In this document: piece by piece, positions 11,804 to 22,239 of the stretch
Position numbering within the stretch: the stretch's first letter is position 1
Layout: each line of letters starts with the position of its first letter
Source of the DNA: Volvariella volvacea V23
Lineage: Eukaryota > Basidiomycota > Agaricomycetes > Agaricales > Pluteaceae
Assembly: GCA_000349905.1 (NCBI GenBank)
Contig: KB722764.1
Coordinates: 235,117 to 265,220 of the forward strand
Reading direction: 5' to 3'
DNA: 30,104 nt
Made by a program: the position numbers and the translations under genes
The notes under the pieces: generated by a model
Databases searched by the model: none
What the model was told of the DNA's origin: nothing
Seen by the model: only the letters and a program-made list of their open reading frames with translations

Positions 11804-13696
11804 ATGCACACCCCGCAAAACCCGAGCTCCCGGCACCTCGTACCCATTTTCAGCTTGCAAACCCGCCATCTTGTCAGGTGGATCGTCCTCTCCGCTTGCT
11901 TGATCCCCCTAGCCGCCCAGAATGTCGATCCGTCTTCCAGCCCCGCAGACCTGAGCGCTACTCTAACGCCCACCCGCACCAGCGACGAGCCCAGGACGAC
12001 CATCACAACGACAATTGTCGCCTTTTCGGAGACGCAGACGTTTGAGATCACCGAACACGAAAAGTGTCTGTTCGATTGCACGATCCAGGCGCAAAGCGAG
12101 CTTGCGGGCTCTATACCAGATTGCACGACTGATACGTGAGTCTCCACTCGGATTCGTCCTGTCCTATTCCAAGTTCCTGTCTGTCGTTTTTATTTGGTGC
12201 GGCGATCCCTTATCGCGCGCTTACACACCATTCTTCACGGGCGCTGATGGTCTTGTGTTGTTCCCAGGATGTGGGACGACATCTGCTGGTGCCATTCAGA
12301 GTTCCATCTAGCCGTCCTGCAGTGCATGAAGGCCGACAGCTTTTGCCAGACGATCATGGAGGACGAACATCTCTGGGAGATCATTCAGGCCAGCGGAGAA
12401 CTGCGCGACGAGGTCTGCGACAACGGTGTGTACACATCCCCTCCATCCTCAATCACATCGCGGCTGACACCCGTGCAGAAACCGTCCGTCCCGAATTCGG
12501 TCCATCGTCCTCCGCCTCCGCATCCACAAGATCTCGCAGGTACGTTCCCACCCATACTCGTGCGTCCTCTTCACTCACCCACGTTCTTCAGGCTCTCTCC
12601 CACCCAGATTGGCATTATCGCTGGCGGCCTCTCCCTCTTCATCCTCGCAGCCGCATACAGCGCATACACCATCTACAGACGCTATCGCGCCCAAAAAAAA
12701 TCTGCGCTGACCCCCATCCCGTTCCCCGCCGAGCGACAGGACACCACATGGGGGGGAGACGTGTCGTCCGGCCCTCACCACCAGTGGCCACAGATACCAT
12801 GGACGGGCGACGCAGAAGCAAAAGGCGAGGAAGCGCGAGACGCGAACGCGATGGAGGAGGCGTCGCAGCTGCACCCACTGCTCGTGCCCCACCATCACCA
12901 CCCTGGTCTCGATCACGATCTTGGTCCTGGTCCTGGTCCCGGTCTCAGTCCTAGTCTCGAAAGCCCGGAGATGGAGGTCGTAGAGAGCAGCAGAACCAGA
13001 CCGGTCCCAGCTGGCCGCTCGGACCCAAACTTGATCGTGCCGTACACAAAGGGCGCGCTCGAGGCGCGGGACGTGGTCGCGTCCCTCGTACAGGTGTCGC
13101 AAGCTCCGCCGATGCGCGTGCAGACGCAGGGCACGAAGCGCGGTCGCGCTGGTCCCGGTTCTGGTGTCGGTCCCGATCTCGATCCGAGCCCTGTGTATGC
13201 GTCGGACACGAGCCCAAAGGCAAGTCCCCAGTCCCCGCTACCGCTACCGCCGGCTGGTCATTCACACCCTTCCCCCGATGTGCTCGTGTCGGCTTCGTTT
13301 CCCGAAACACCGGCGCTGGCATCAATACAAGCGCCAATGCAAATACCGACATCAGCACAGGCAGCGACGACGTTGACGCCCATCCGGAGGATGAACACCG
13401 AGGCGAGGAGGCGGCAGGCGTTGTTGCAGCGGGAGCTGGCGCGCGTCGAGGCCGAGTTGAGGGAGATGGGCGGGCTGGAGGGGGCCGCGAGTTCTGCGAG
13501 TCCGGTGCAGCTAGGTGCCGGACCCGTGCTCGTGACGGTGCCGCCAGAAGGGGAGGGAGATGCGGATCAAGGGCAGAGACAAGTCGCCCAGCTGAGGAGG
13601 GAGATTGAGAGGCTGAATAGGATGCTCGAGTCGGCGTGGGCGCTGGGTGATTCGGACGTGCCTCCCCCTGGGTATGGTACACCTCACGATCAATGA
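11804..13696 (+). CDS. CFEM-like single-pass membrane protein B
   Basis: Four exons (11804-12135, 12268-12425, 12479-12539, 12592-13696) close in phase and give about 551 residues. The leader is a signal-anchor-like segment (RWIVLSACLIPLAAQ, about 25-39). The Thr-rich stretch TTITTTIVAFSETQTF is followed by the cysteine domain C-x3-C-x14-C-x9-CxC-x10-C-x6-C-x23-C starting at Cys88. This is a CFEM-like pattern with wide spacers. LSPTQIG leads into one transmembrane helix (about 191-213) and the basic RRYRAQKK. The cytosolic part has VPYTKGALEARDVV, Gly-Pro and Ser-Pro rich low-complexity tracts, a coiled coil starting RMNTEARRRQALL, a second heptad stretch (EIERLNRMLESAW) and terminal SDVPPPGY. 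Intron positions match those of genes A and C exactly. Intron 1 is 132 nt, close to C (130). Gene B is nearest to C in sequence and belongs to the duplicated segment. A surface sensor or adhesion role is plausible but not shown. Confidence 0.87.
12900..13210 (+). repeat. Imperfect hexanucleotide minisatellite coding Gly-Pro/Asp-Pro tracts in gene B
   Basis: Runs of ggtcct / ggtccc / ggtctc type units occur at about 12905-12955 and again at about 13150-13190 inside exon 4 of gene B. Gene C has a matching but differently sized tract near 18805-18845. They encode flexible Gly-Pro, Ser-Pro and Asp-Pro linkers in the cytosolic tail. Unequal unit numbers explain part of the length difference between paralogues. 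Confidence 0.6.
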
Positions 13697-14540
13697 CCGT
13701 GGCCCGTTCGGTTTCTGTTTTTGTGGTTCTAGCGCGAGCGGTGCGGTGCGGTGCATCGTACCCTTTGTTTGGGTTGATTTTTTGTTTTGGCCGCCTCTCG
13801 CGTTTGCCTTGTTCATCTCAGCATTCACCCGCCCACCCACATCTTGTATTATTGTTGTTTGGCCGCTTGCTGGTATTCTTCCCTCTCTGGGTGTTTGTGT
13901 CTTCGTCCTTGCCCTTCCACCACACAAATGCAAAATTCAAAAACGCCCAAGAGCTCTCCCATATCTTTTGTTTCAATCTACCTCGGGGCTTAATCTATGC
14001 TATCTACTCGCACTCTTCTCGGATAACGAAAGGACCGTGCGCATAGCTCGCGCCGTCCCCTGCTATCAACTACGTCGCACGACATTCTTCGATGCCGACA
14101 AATAATTCATCCATCACTCCCAGGTTATCGCGACAGACGGGAACAGCGACTCGTTTTATTCTCTAAACTCGTTTCCCGTTTGTTCACGCCGTCGCTGACT
14201 TCCCCTCTTATAAACCAAATGACCACGATCGCTCGTATTCTCAGTCCTCCGCGCGATGCGGTGCCTTTGTTCAGTACTTTTCCACCTCTCAGCCAGCATC
14301 TGCTGTTGTCCAACATCCATCACAAGCACTCACCTCTGGCGTCTTGTCCCGCTTGCCACCCCCCGAGTCTGTTTTCTGACAATGAGACCTGCGTCCTCCT
14401 ATACCACAAATACAGAATTCAGAATAGCCCAGAAATCCTCTCAGATCTCTCCGTGACCACCAGCCTGAGGCTTGATCTGTGTTGTTGGCTCGCATCTGCG
14501 TCCTAGGAAGGAACACGCGCAGAGCTCTTCCTAGATTGGG
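13697..14540. repeat. 3' flank of gene B with repeated module
   Basis: No gene is supported here. A diverged module begins with words like cacaaatgcaaaattcaaa (about 13922) and recurs at about 14403 (cacaaatacagaattcag). The same modules follow gene C at about 19546 and 20130. Between them lie the shared blocks 'ggggcttaatctatgc', 'cattcttcgatgccgaca' and 'gagtctgttttctgac'. They may be parts of a small repeat family or transcript tails copied with the genes. Confidence 0.6.
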
Positions 14541-15754
14541 CTCACGAACATTTTATGTCAAATCTCTTTCCGTCATGACTGCTTACCTGTACTCTATACA
14601 CATTGGTAAAGGCGTATCCCATTCAAGAACAACTTCAGCGTTATCCCAAAGCATCCCCAAAGCAACACCAGTTCATAGGACCAGATTGTTGTACTTTTGG
14701 GATTTTCAACTACAGCAATTGTATCTTTTTTTACACATGATCTCTTTGATGATTATACAAGTTAGTTTATGGCTTCAGAACACTATTTACTGCATGGATC
14801 AACATTGTTGCTATAATGATAATAATAACCAATCATCCTGGTTATTTGTGCCAAAAGAAGTTTTCCAACCTGCATGGTTTGCATATGCCCAGCTTCAGAT
14901 TGTGAATGAGGATATGATGTATTAATATTGAGTATTTTGCTTATATAAGTGCATTGAATGTAAATTTGTATTTATACATCAGTAATGTATAAATGTATTT
15001 TAAATTGTGTTAGTACATTTTAGATTTAATAAGTAGTAAGTTATATTTATATTACTGGCCCTAAATTCTTTGAATGTCAAAGTACACCAAATTGAATTTC
15101 TATTTTAATAAAGATTAGCACTCATACAAGACATCCATTGAGTATTACTAAAGTTAATTCAGCATCTGCGAAATGCATAGCTACTATTATTTGTATTACT
15201 ATTTCATGATTTATTAAGTATAAATGCATATGCATTTGCATCTATATAACAGTATACACTACTACTTATTAATAGCTTTTGGTATGCACATTAATGATAA
15301 ATGTCATTTATTGCCACCAATATTCAAAAAATTTATAGCTAATGCTTTTTTTTTTCTAATCTAGTGGGTATAAACTTATACTTGATTGCTTGTAAATAAT
15401 GGTGTTTAGTTTTATATATTTGAAGCATTATTATATAGAGTATTAATATGCATTTACTTAAGTACACAAAATACTGTTCAATAGTACTCATTTCTATTAC
15501 TAGACATTGATATAAGTATCAAATATTATTAAACAAAGCCATTTCTAAAATATGTAGAAATCACTAATATCTTAAATATAAGCTTTATTAAGTCTAAATA
15601 TATATTGATTTGGATATATGTGTATATATTAATGCTAGCTTCTATTGACTCTATAGCATCACTTCTTAAAATGTATAGATATTGCTATTAGCATTATTGG
15701 TATTTAAACTCAACAATACCTAACACTTATTTACATATATATAATAGTACTTAC

Positions 15755-15854
15755 NNNNNNNNNNNNNNNNNNNNNNNNNNNNNNNNNNNNNNNNNNNNNN
15801 NNNNNNNNNNNNNNNNNNNNNNNNNNNNNNNNNNNNNNNNNNNNNNNNNNNNNN
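15755..15854. other. Assembly gap (100 N)
   Basis: A run of exactly 100 N lies inside the AT-rich block. A round number suggests a scaffold gap of unknown true size, so more sequence may be missing here and the block may be longer than it appears. Confidence 0.95.
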
Positions 15855-16761
15855 ATACTTTTCTTGTTTTGACCTATTATAATAAAAAGCCTATAGCAAT
15901 TACTATTTGCTTTTTTAACCCTTAACTGATATAATATAAAAGTACATCTATTTATATATATGTATACTAATATACATCAATGCTCACTTGTAGTATCAAC
16001 AATGTATATACACACAAACTATTACTTAAGTCATAATTATACTAATAAGATACATACCAAATATCATCTACATAACTCAAACCACATCTATCAAGTGTAA
16101 ATACATATTGGTATGCACATTTATATTAATACTCAACACTACTTATTGGTTTTTGTCTTGCTCTCTATGAGTGTAGATATTTATTATCTATATACATTTT
16201 TTATTAGTATATAAAGATACACTCAGTTGTTTTTGTATATAAATGCATATATCGACTTGCTTGACATAAACAAGATATATTAGTATACCATAATGCTAAG
16301 CTTTATCAGCCCTGATAGAGCTCATAACAGCTATCACTTATATTACTAAACACATATCAATCAAGTATCAAGATATATCTAATTTATATGTTGTTATTGA
16401 TATAGCTATCTACTGAATTTTTTTTTGTGATAGTAAGTTACACTAAAGTGAGGCATCAAATTTTAGATGAATATATCTGAGTACTCATTATCTAGGTGTA
16501 TCTAAGTGTACTATGCTATTTGTTACACATTGTTATTTGTACAAATTTTGGCAAAAGTCAGTGGACTAACTCACTTATCAACTCTGTCCACATTTGGAGC
16601 CTGTTCTAGCTTATGAGCTATTAGGATTTACCTGACCTGCACTATGCCACCCCAATCTTGGTATCATTCCAACCTGACCTGCAACTGCACAACACTAACC
16701 TGATGAACTGTTCCAGTGGGGCAGCTGTCAAGAGTATGCCAATAAATCAAGTGTAAAGTAG

Positions 16762-17133
16762 ATGGAGATTATTGACAAGCTATGGGAGTCTAATCCTATA
16801 ATGATCTATCCCAAGATTGAGAATGTATTAGTAAAGTAGTTGGAAGTACATTGTATGACTTATCTACCCAAGATTGAGAACACCAAGTCTGGGAACAGGA
16901 TTACAAGTGAGAGAGGGTTCATATATGTAAAGAATATTGGTTATGCATTGGCAGTGTGATAAGTAAGAAATGTACTAGAATATGGAAGAACAGAACTATC
17001 AGCCAAAAAAGAGAAGTAATTAGATGGGTATTTGGTAATATGTGTCAAAAAGAAAGTGTAAGCAGGTAAGTGGATCTGGTGAGTTGCTTATGTATTGAAG
17101 ATGAATAACCCAGCAGATAAGATAAAGGATTAA
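16762..17133 (+). pseudogene. Possible degenerate coding remnant of unknown identity
   Basis: One forward frame reads as protein-like sequence interrupted by six internal stops (TAG, TGA, TAA, TAA, TAA, TGA) before a final TAA. All are codons that C-to-T or G-to-A changes can create from Arg, Gln or Trp codons. Two related segments, MIYPKIENVLVK and TYLPKIENTKSG, occur about 18 codons apart. No family is recognised. It may be a fragment of an old mobile element; it could also be non-coding DNA with chance openness. Confidence 0.25.
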
Positions 17134-17215
17134 AAGGATAGTATATGTGATGTTTATATCACATTCCATGATAGCAGCACTGATCTGCATGCAAGGGTCG
17201 CCGTCGCGCTCAAGG

Positions 17216-17345
17216 GTAGATTGTGGGGTGTGGCTGTGCTGCACAGGGCCACTTGAGCGCCGATACCAGCAACCTCAACGCCGTTCGTAATGCCCCTCGT
17301 CGCTCTTTTCTTCCCTCCGCGCCCGTGCACATGCAGACAGCGCGC
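17216..17345 (-). pseudogene. Truncated 5' stub of DUF4246 exon 1
   Basis: The minus strand preserves the reading GGKKRATRGITNG...GAQVAL of DUF4246 exon 1 (compare 11691-11575), then breaks off into unrelated sequence where the active gene continues toward its LTLRE core. No other DUF4246 segment is found next to it. It was carried along by the duplication that produced gene C and cannot make a DUF4246 protein. Confidence 0.7.
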
Positions 17346-17461
17346 ATGGCCGTCTGACGCGTCGCCTAGATATCGCTTGCACACAAAACGCACTCACGCT
17401 GATGGCCTGCGCGTCTACCCAGCTTCGTTCTCTCCGTTTTGAGCAAACTAGGAAATCTGCT

Positions 17462-19438
17462 ATGCATACACCGCGTAACCTGCGGTCCTGGTTCCTCTCG
17501 CCCCTTGCGCCCACTTTCATGCAACATCTCGCCAGATGGATCGTCCTTTCCGCCTGTCTCACCCCCCTGACCGCCCAGAAAGTCGACTCGTCCTCCGGGT
17601 CCACAGACCTGGGCGCTACTCTGAAGCCCACCCGCACCCGCATCAGCAGTGACGAGTTCACGACGACCATCACAACGACAATTGTCGCCTTTTCGGAGAC
17701 GCAGACGTTTGAAATCACCGAGCACGAAAAGTGTCTGTTCGACTGCACGATCCAGGCGCAAAGCGAGCTTGCGGGCTCCATACCTGATTGCACGACTGAT
17801 ACGTGAGTCTCTGCTCGGATTCCGTTTCTTTTTGCTCCAAGTTCTCCTGTCGCTCCTCCGAGATGCAGCAGTCTCTTATCGCGCACTCACACACCATTCT
17901 TCATGGGCGCTGATGGTCTTGTGTCGTTCCAGGATGTGGCAGGACATCTGCTGGTGCCATTCAGAGTTCCATCTAGCCGTCATGCAGTGCATGAATGCCG
18001 ACAGCTTTTGCCAGACGATTTTGCAGGACGGGCTTCTCTCGGACTTTATCCAGGTTACTGGAGAGGTGCGAGACGAGGTATGCAACAATGGTGCGTATCC
18101 CCTCCATCCACAATGACATCACGAATCTAACACCCGTGCAGAAACTGTCCGTCCTGAATATGCGCCATCGTCCTCCGCCTCTGTATCCTCAAAGTCTCAC
18201 GGGTACGGTACATCCCCACCCACACTTGCACGTCTTTACTCATTTACACTCACACCTCCAGACTCTCCCCAACCCAAATCGGCATCCTCGCCGGCGGCCT
18301 CGCCCTCTCCCTCCTCGCGACCGCATACAGCACATACACCATCTACAGACGCTACCGCGCCCAGAAACGGTCCGCGCTCAGCCCCATCCCCTTCCCCGCC
18401 GACAGACAGCAGGGGCAGGGCGCTGCTGCATGGGGAGACGTGTCGTCCGGCCATCATCACCAGTCACCACTAACACCATGGACGGGCGATACAGAAGCAA
18501 GAGGCGAAGAAGGGCGAGACATAAACGTGATGGAAGAGGCGTCGCAGCGGCATCCGCTGCTTGTGCCCCACCGCCCTGGTCTAGATCATGAACTTGATCC
18601 TGGTCCCGAAAGCCCGGAAAAGGAGATTGTAGAAAGCAGCAGACTCAGACCAACCATAGTCGGTACTGGTCGTTCAGGCCCAAACGCGATCACGCCGTAC
18701 ACAAAGGGCGCACTCGAGGCGCGTGATATGGTCGCGTCCCTCGTCCAGGCATCGCAAGCCATTCCTATGCATGCGCAGACGCAGAGTGCGAAGCGCGGTT
18801 TTGGCCCTGGTCCTAGTCCCGATCCTGATAACGACCCTAGTCCCACATACGCATCCGACGCGAGCCCGACGACGGGTTCCCAATCTCCACCATCAGGCCG
18901 TCCGTATCCCTCTCCTGAAGCGCTGGTGGTGGCGTCATACCCCGAAACGCCAGCCCAAGCCCAAGCACAACCACCACAAGCACCGACACCAGCATCAGCA
19001 GCTGCACAGGCAGCGACGACGTTGACGTTGACGCCGATCCGGAGGATGAACACCGAGGCGAGGAGGCGGCAGGCGTCGCTGAGAAGGGAGCTGGTGCGCG
19101 TCGAGGCCGAGCTGCGGGAGATAGGAATGAGCCCCGGTGGGCTGGAGAGCGGCGCGAGTCCGATGAGTCCGGTGCAGCTGGGCACTGTGCCCGTGCCCGC
19201 GCTCATGCCGCTGCATGAACACGTAGAGGGGAACGCGCTTGTGTCGGGCGAGGAGGGCGCTGTGGCGAGCGGGGGAGGGGGAGGGGAAGATGCAGATACA
19301 GCGCGGGAACGAGAGCGGAGACAGGCCGCCCAGCTGAGGAGGGAGATTGAGAGGCTGAACAGGATGCTCGAGTCTGCGTGGGCGCTGGGCGACTCGGACG
19401 TTCCGCCCCCCGGATATGGTGCACATCACGATCAATGA
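17462..19438 (+). CDS. CFEM-like single-pass membrane protein C
   Basis: Four exons (17462-17802, 17933-18090, 18142-18202, 18262-19438) close in phase and give about 578 residues. I chose ATG 17462 because it aligns with the gene B start (MHTPRN versus MHTPQN). An in-frame ATG at 17402 would add 20 residues in front. The order of parts equals gene B: signal segment (RWIVLSACLTPLTAQ), Thr-rich stalk, eight cysteines C-x3-C-x14-C-x9-CxC-x10-C-x6-C-x23-C, LSPTQIG plus one transmembrane helix (about 193-215), basic RRYRAQKR, VPYTKGALEARDMV-like motif (TPYTKGALEARD), Pro/Gln/Ala-rich linkers, coiled coil starting RMNTEARRRQASL, heptads EIERLNRMLESAW and terminal SDVPPPGY. It lacks a divergent DUF4246 partner, so its promoter context differs from gene B. 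The frame is free of lesions, which suggests it is still under selection. Confidence 0.87.
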
Positions 19439-20560
19439 CAGTGACGACCATGGCCGTGGCCGTGGCCATTCGTTTTTTTCGCTCGTGCGAGTCTACAACC
19501 GGTTATCCTTTCTGGCGTTGGTGTCTTCGTCTTCGCTCTTTCACTACAGAAATACAAAATTTAGAAGCACACAAAGTTATTCGCAGATCGTTTCATTTCT
19601 GTCCACTTAGGGGCTTAACCTGCGCTATTTTTCTCGCATCTCATCCTTCTCGGATAAAAAGGGACCTTGTGCATTAGGGTCAAGATACCAAGTGCTATAT
19701 GTGCTATTGTGTTATTCCATTGGAGCTCATGCTATCACGTCCTATCAACCACAACGACATTCTTCGACGCCGACAATTAATTCATTCGTCACTCGTAATA
19801 ATTATTATAACGAGGTTATTGTACCGGACGCGTGCAGTGAGTCGTTTTATTCTCTACGCCCTCGTTTCTCGTCTGTTCACGCTGTCGCTGACTTCACCTT
19901 GTAAGTCAGATGACCATGGTCACTTGCTTTCTCAGTCCTCCGTGCGATGTGGTACCCTTGTTCAGTAATTTTGCACCTTTAACCCCCCCCCCACGGGTAT
20001 TTGCATTGTCTACCACTTGCCCATTGTCCGTCACAGCACCCGCCTCCGACGTCTTGCGTCACTTATCACCTCCCGAGTCTGTTTTCTGACGATGAAGCCC
20101 TCGTCTTTGTCTTCGTCCCCGGTCCTTCCCACACACAAATGCAAATTTTAAAAACGCCCAAAAGCCCTGCCAGACTTGTTTTCCATCCGCCTTTGGGGCT
20201 TGGCTTGTGCCAGTGCTCGCACCGGCATCCTACGAAGGGACCTTGTGCGTTGGGCTGAACACACGGAGCTCTTCTATTGGGGTTCATGCTGTCACCAACT
20301 TCACGCCAAGCGTCAGTCCTCAGGACATGGCTTATTGTTCACCACGTTCTTATCTTAACCATTCCCAGTTCACCATTTCTCCCGATTTCTATCAACCACG
20401 ACGGCATTCTTCGACGTCGAGTTGACAGTTGATTCACCCATCGCTCCTATTGTAACTAGCTCGCTGGCACGTGATATATACAGTAAGTCGCTTTGTTTTT
20501 TCTCCAAACCCCCGGTTTCTCGGTTGTTCACCCTTACTTCGTGAGTCAGGATAGAGCTTG
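19439..20560. repeat. 3' flank of gene C with repeated modules
   Basis: No gene is supported. Two module copies start near 19546 and 20130. Within the region the block cattcttcgacgccgac...gtcgttttattctctacgccc...ttcacgctgtcgctgac (19760-19900) recurs in diverged form at about 20402-20545. A run of ten C lies at 19981-19992. The modules match those after gene B. Confidence 0.6.
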
Positions 20561-22230
20561 TCATATTCACGGCATCCTTCTCGCTACCACTTTTTTTTTC
20601 GCCCCCTTTAGCGCTTGTTAGGCTTTCGTCGGCGTTTATATCGCTCCCGGTCTTTATCCAATATGACAGTATTTTTTTGGAGTTGCTATTACATCCACCA
20701 GTCACATAATCGCTTTCGTTAGTGGGCCAAGGAATGTCTCCTTGGCACACAGTATATGTAGGTCATTTGTTCTTTAAAATCTAGTCCTTCATCGTTTAAT
20801 GAATCTCGTAGATCTTTATTGTCGTACGATGTCTTGGTCCCTGGAATGAATCGTGTCAGGGGTCACCCATTCTCAACTATGTCGAACAGAGCACAATCCT
20901 AAAACGAAAAAGCAGAAGGCACATCAAGTCGTATGTCGTACGAAGCCCTGTACCTGATGTGAGTCGGACAGCACTACCCGCCCTGAGTGTTCCTACTGGG
21001 CCAAAAGCATAAACAGGTAACGTTACGCTTTTTTGCTCCGCGTATTCCATTTTCCTCAGCTCCAGTTGGTGTTCAAGCTCCTCTCGGTGTCTTAATACTG
21101 AGCTCTACGCCCCTCCCGGTATTACAGCGCAACATCAAAACAGCTGTTCATTCCCGTGCTGCAGCTGTGGAGAATCGGGACGCTCAGAGGCCGTCTTTCG
21201 GCCAGGTGGGAGCGAGTGCTGTCTTCATTTATCCAGTTTTCCATTAGTCGTTTCATCTCGTTCAAAATGACAATGTGCAGTTCGGTCATCTATATGCATG
21301 GGAACATAAGCATATTCTGATCTTGGGTCCCAGGCTACATGGATTGTAATGCCCGTGAAGAGGTTTTGTTGCCTCAACCGGAACATGAGCATCATAGCAA
21401 GACAGCATTATCCCTCATCACGGCTTATGTAGTTTAAGAATTTTATAGCAGCTGCTTTCGGCCTCGTTTGTCAGTCATGTTGCGAGACAGCTTAACACCC
21501 TGAAGATCAGGATCAATAATGCACCACCGTGCCCGAGGCATATGTACGAGCTACAGAAACCATTATCGACTTGACCAGCATTGTGATGATAAGATAGGGC
21601 ATCTCCATACACGAGTTGGTACTTGTTGCAAAGTCGTGGTGGATCAGCAGGAGTCTGTTCGCTATGCATGTTTTTTGTCCTTTTTGTCCAGTGATGTGGC
21701 TGCGGTGGCTATCCCGCATGCACCCGTGCTGGCGTAGATGCCGTTGGCAAGTTACCAGAATCATTTTAGCTCGTCTGTGCATGTGGATCACCGGACCGGC
21801 CCACCACGTAGCTCGGCCTTGTGTATCACCTGTCCTTGGCACAATTCGCTTAGTCGCTAGTTTTGTCAGTTCATACGTGCTAATACGGTCAAAAGCTCAC
21901 TCGATACATCGGATGCCATGCGCAGTCCTCGTGTACTGCACAATCCGCATACTTGCTACTTCTGAAGTTGGGTGGTTCTGCCACGGCTGCAGTTCTTATC
22001 AAGGTAAGGCAGATGCTGATGGGATTCTCCGTGGATCGCGGTGGAAGTCCGCGAATTGGGGTAACCATCTTCATTGAATAGACAAGCCAATGACATGGTC
22101 ATGAGAACCGACATTTGCCGTTGTGCCTCCACGTACCAAACCTTGCACATTCACCATATAGGGATAGCGTCCTTCCCGTGAATCTATTGGAGGCTGTGCT
22201 TGCCACTTATATTCTGCAGCACAGGGACAA
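20561..22230. other. Intergenic, no supportable gene
   Basis: Several short open frames occur on both strands (for example 20987-21247 plus and 21889-22150 minus), but none shows a recognised domain or clear exon chain. Minus-strand exons of the neighbouring unknown gene could extend into 21900-22230; I could not prove it. Confidence 0.4.
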
Positions 22231-22239
22231 TGTGTATTC

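Larger units (their letters stand above)
11571..14540. repeat. Segmental duplication, copy 1 (contains gene B)
   Basis: This segment matches 17216-20310 in the same orientation. Matching covers part of DUF4246 exon 1 (antisense), the divergent promoter, all four exons and three introns of gene B versus C, and about 800 bp of 3' flank. In noncoding parts long words are shared, for example cgttcgtaatgcccctcgtc and the sequence around the 11804/17462 starts. The left edge falls near 11571 (word ggggtgtggctgtg); the right edge is blurred by internal repeats around 14500. Confidence 0.8.
14641..17198. other. AT-rich, CpG-depleted block between duplicated genes
   Basis: I count only two CpG dinucleotides in the resolved sequence of this block (about 15169 and 16253), while flanking DNA is full of them. 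The left part to about 16550 is strongly AT-rich with repeated tatata / atgcat words and no gene. From 16560 to 17198 base composition is more balanced, yet CpG is still absent. This is the signature expected of long-methylated, deaminated repeat DNA. No terminal repeats or transposase could be recognised. An ORF crossing the left border (14479-14925) is not supported as a gene. Confidence 0.75.
17216..20310. repeat. Segmental duplication, copy 2 (contains gene C)
   Basis: Counterpart of 11571-14540. The left end is abrupt: similarity to copy 1 stops near 17216 where the CpG-poor block begins. Copy 2 has a larger 3' flank because of extra repeats and small insertions, for example the ataattattataacgagg tract near 19798 that copy 1 lacks. 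Confidence 0.8.

Noticed and set aside
11092..12147. Long minus-strand frame of 351 codons as one gene
   Set aside because: Its upper part is antisense to exon 1 of gene B and its lower part runs past the 11352-11397 intron of DUF4246; only 11398-11691 is used as DUF4246 exon 1.
12136..12954. Forward ORF of 272 codons overlapping gene B
   Set aside because: Out-of-frame reading through intron 1 and exon 4 of gene B; Arg/Ser/Pro-rich shadow.
14479..14925. Forward ORF of 148 codons
   Set aside because: It crosses the border between the duplicated flank and the CpG-poor block, has no recognisable domain and is not conserved at the matching site after gene C.
15855..16560. Mitochondrial or centromeric origin for the AT-rich block
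   Set aside because: No mitochondrial gene, tRNA or satellite-like periodicity could be seen; CpG loss by methylation explains the sequence without it, though a copy search would be decisive.
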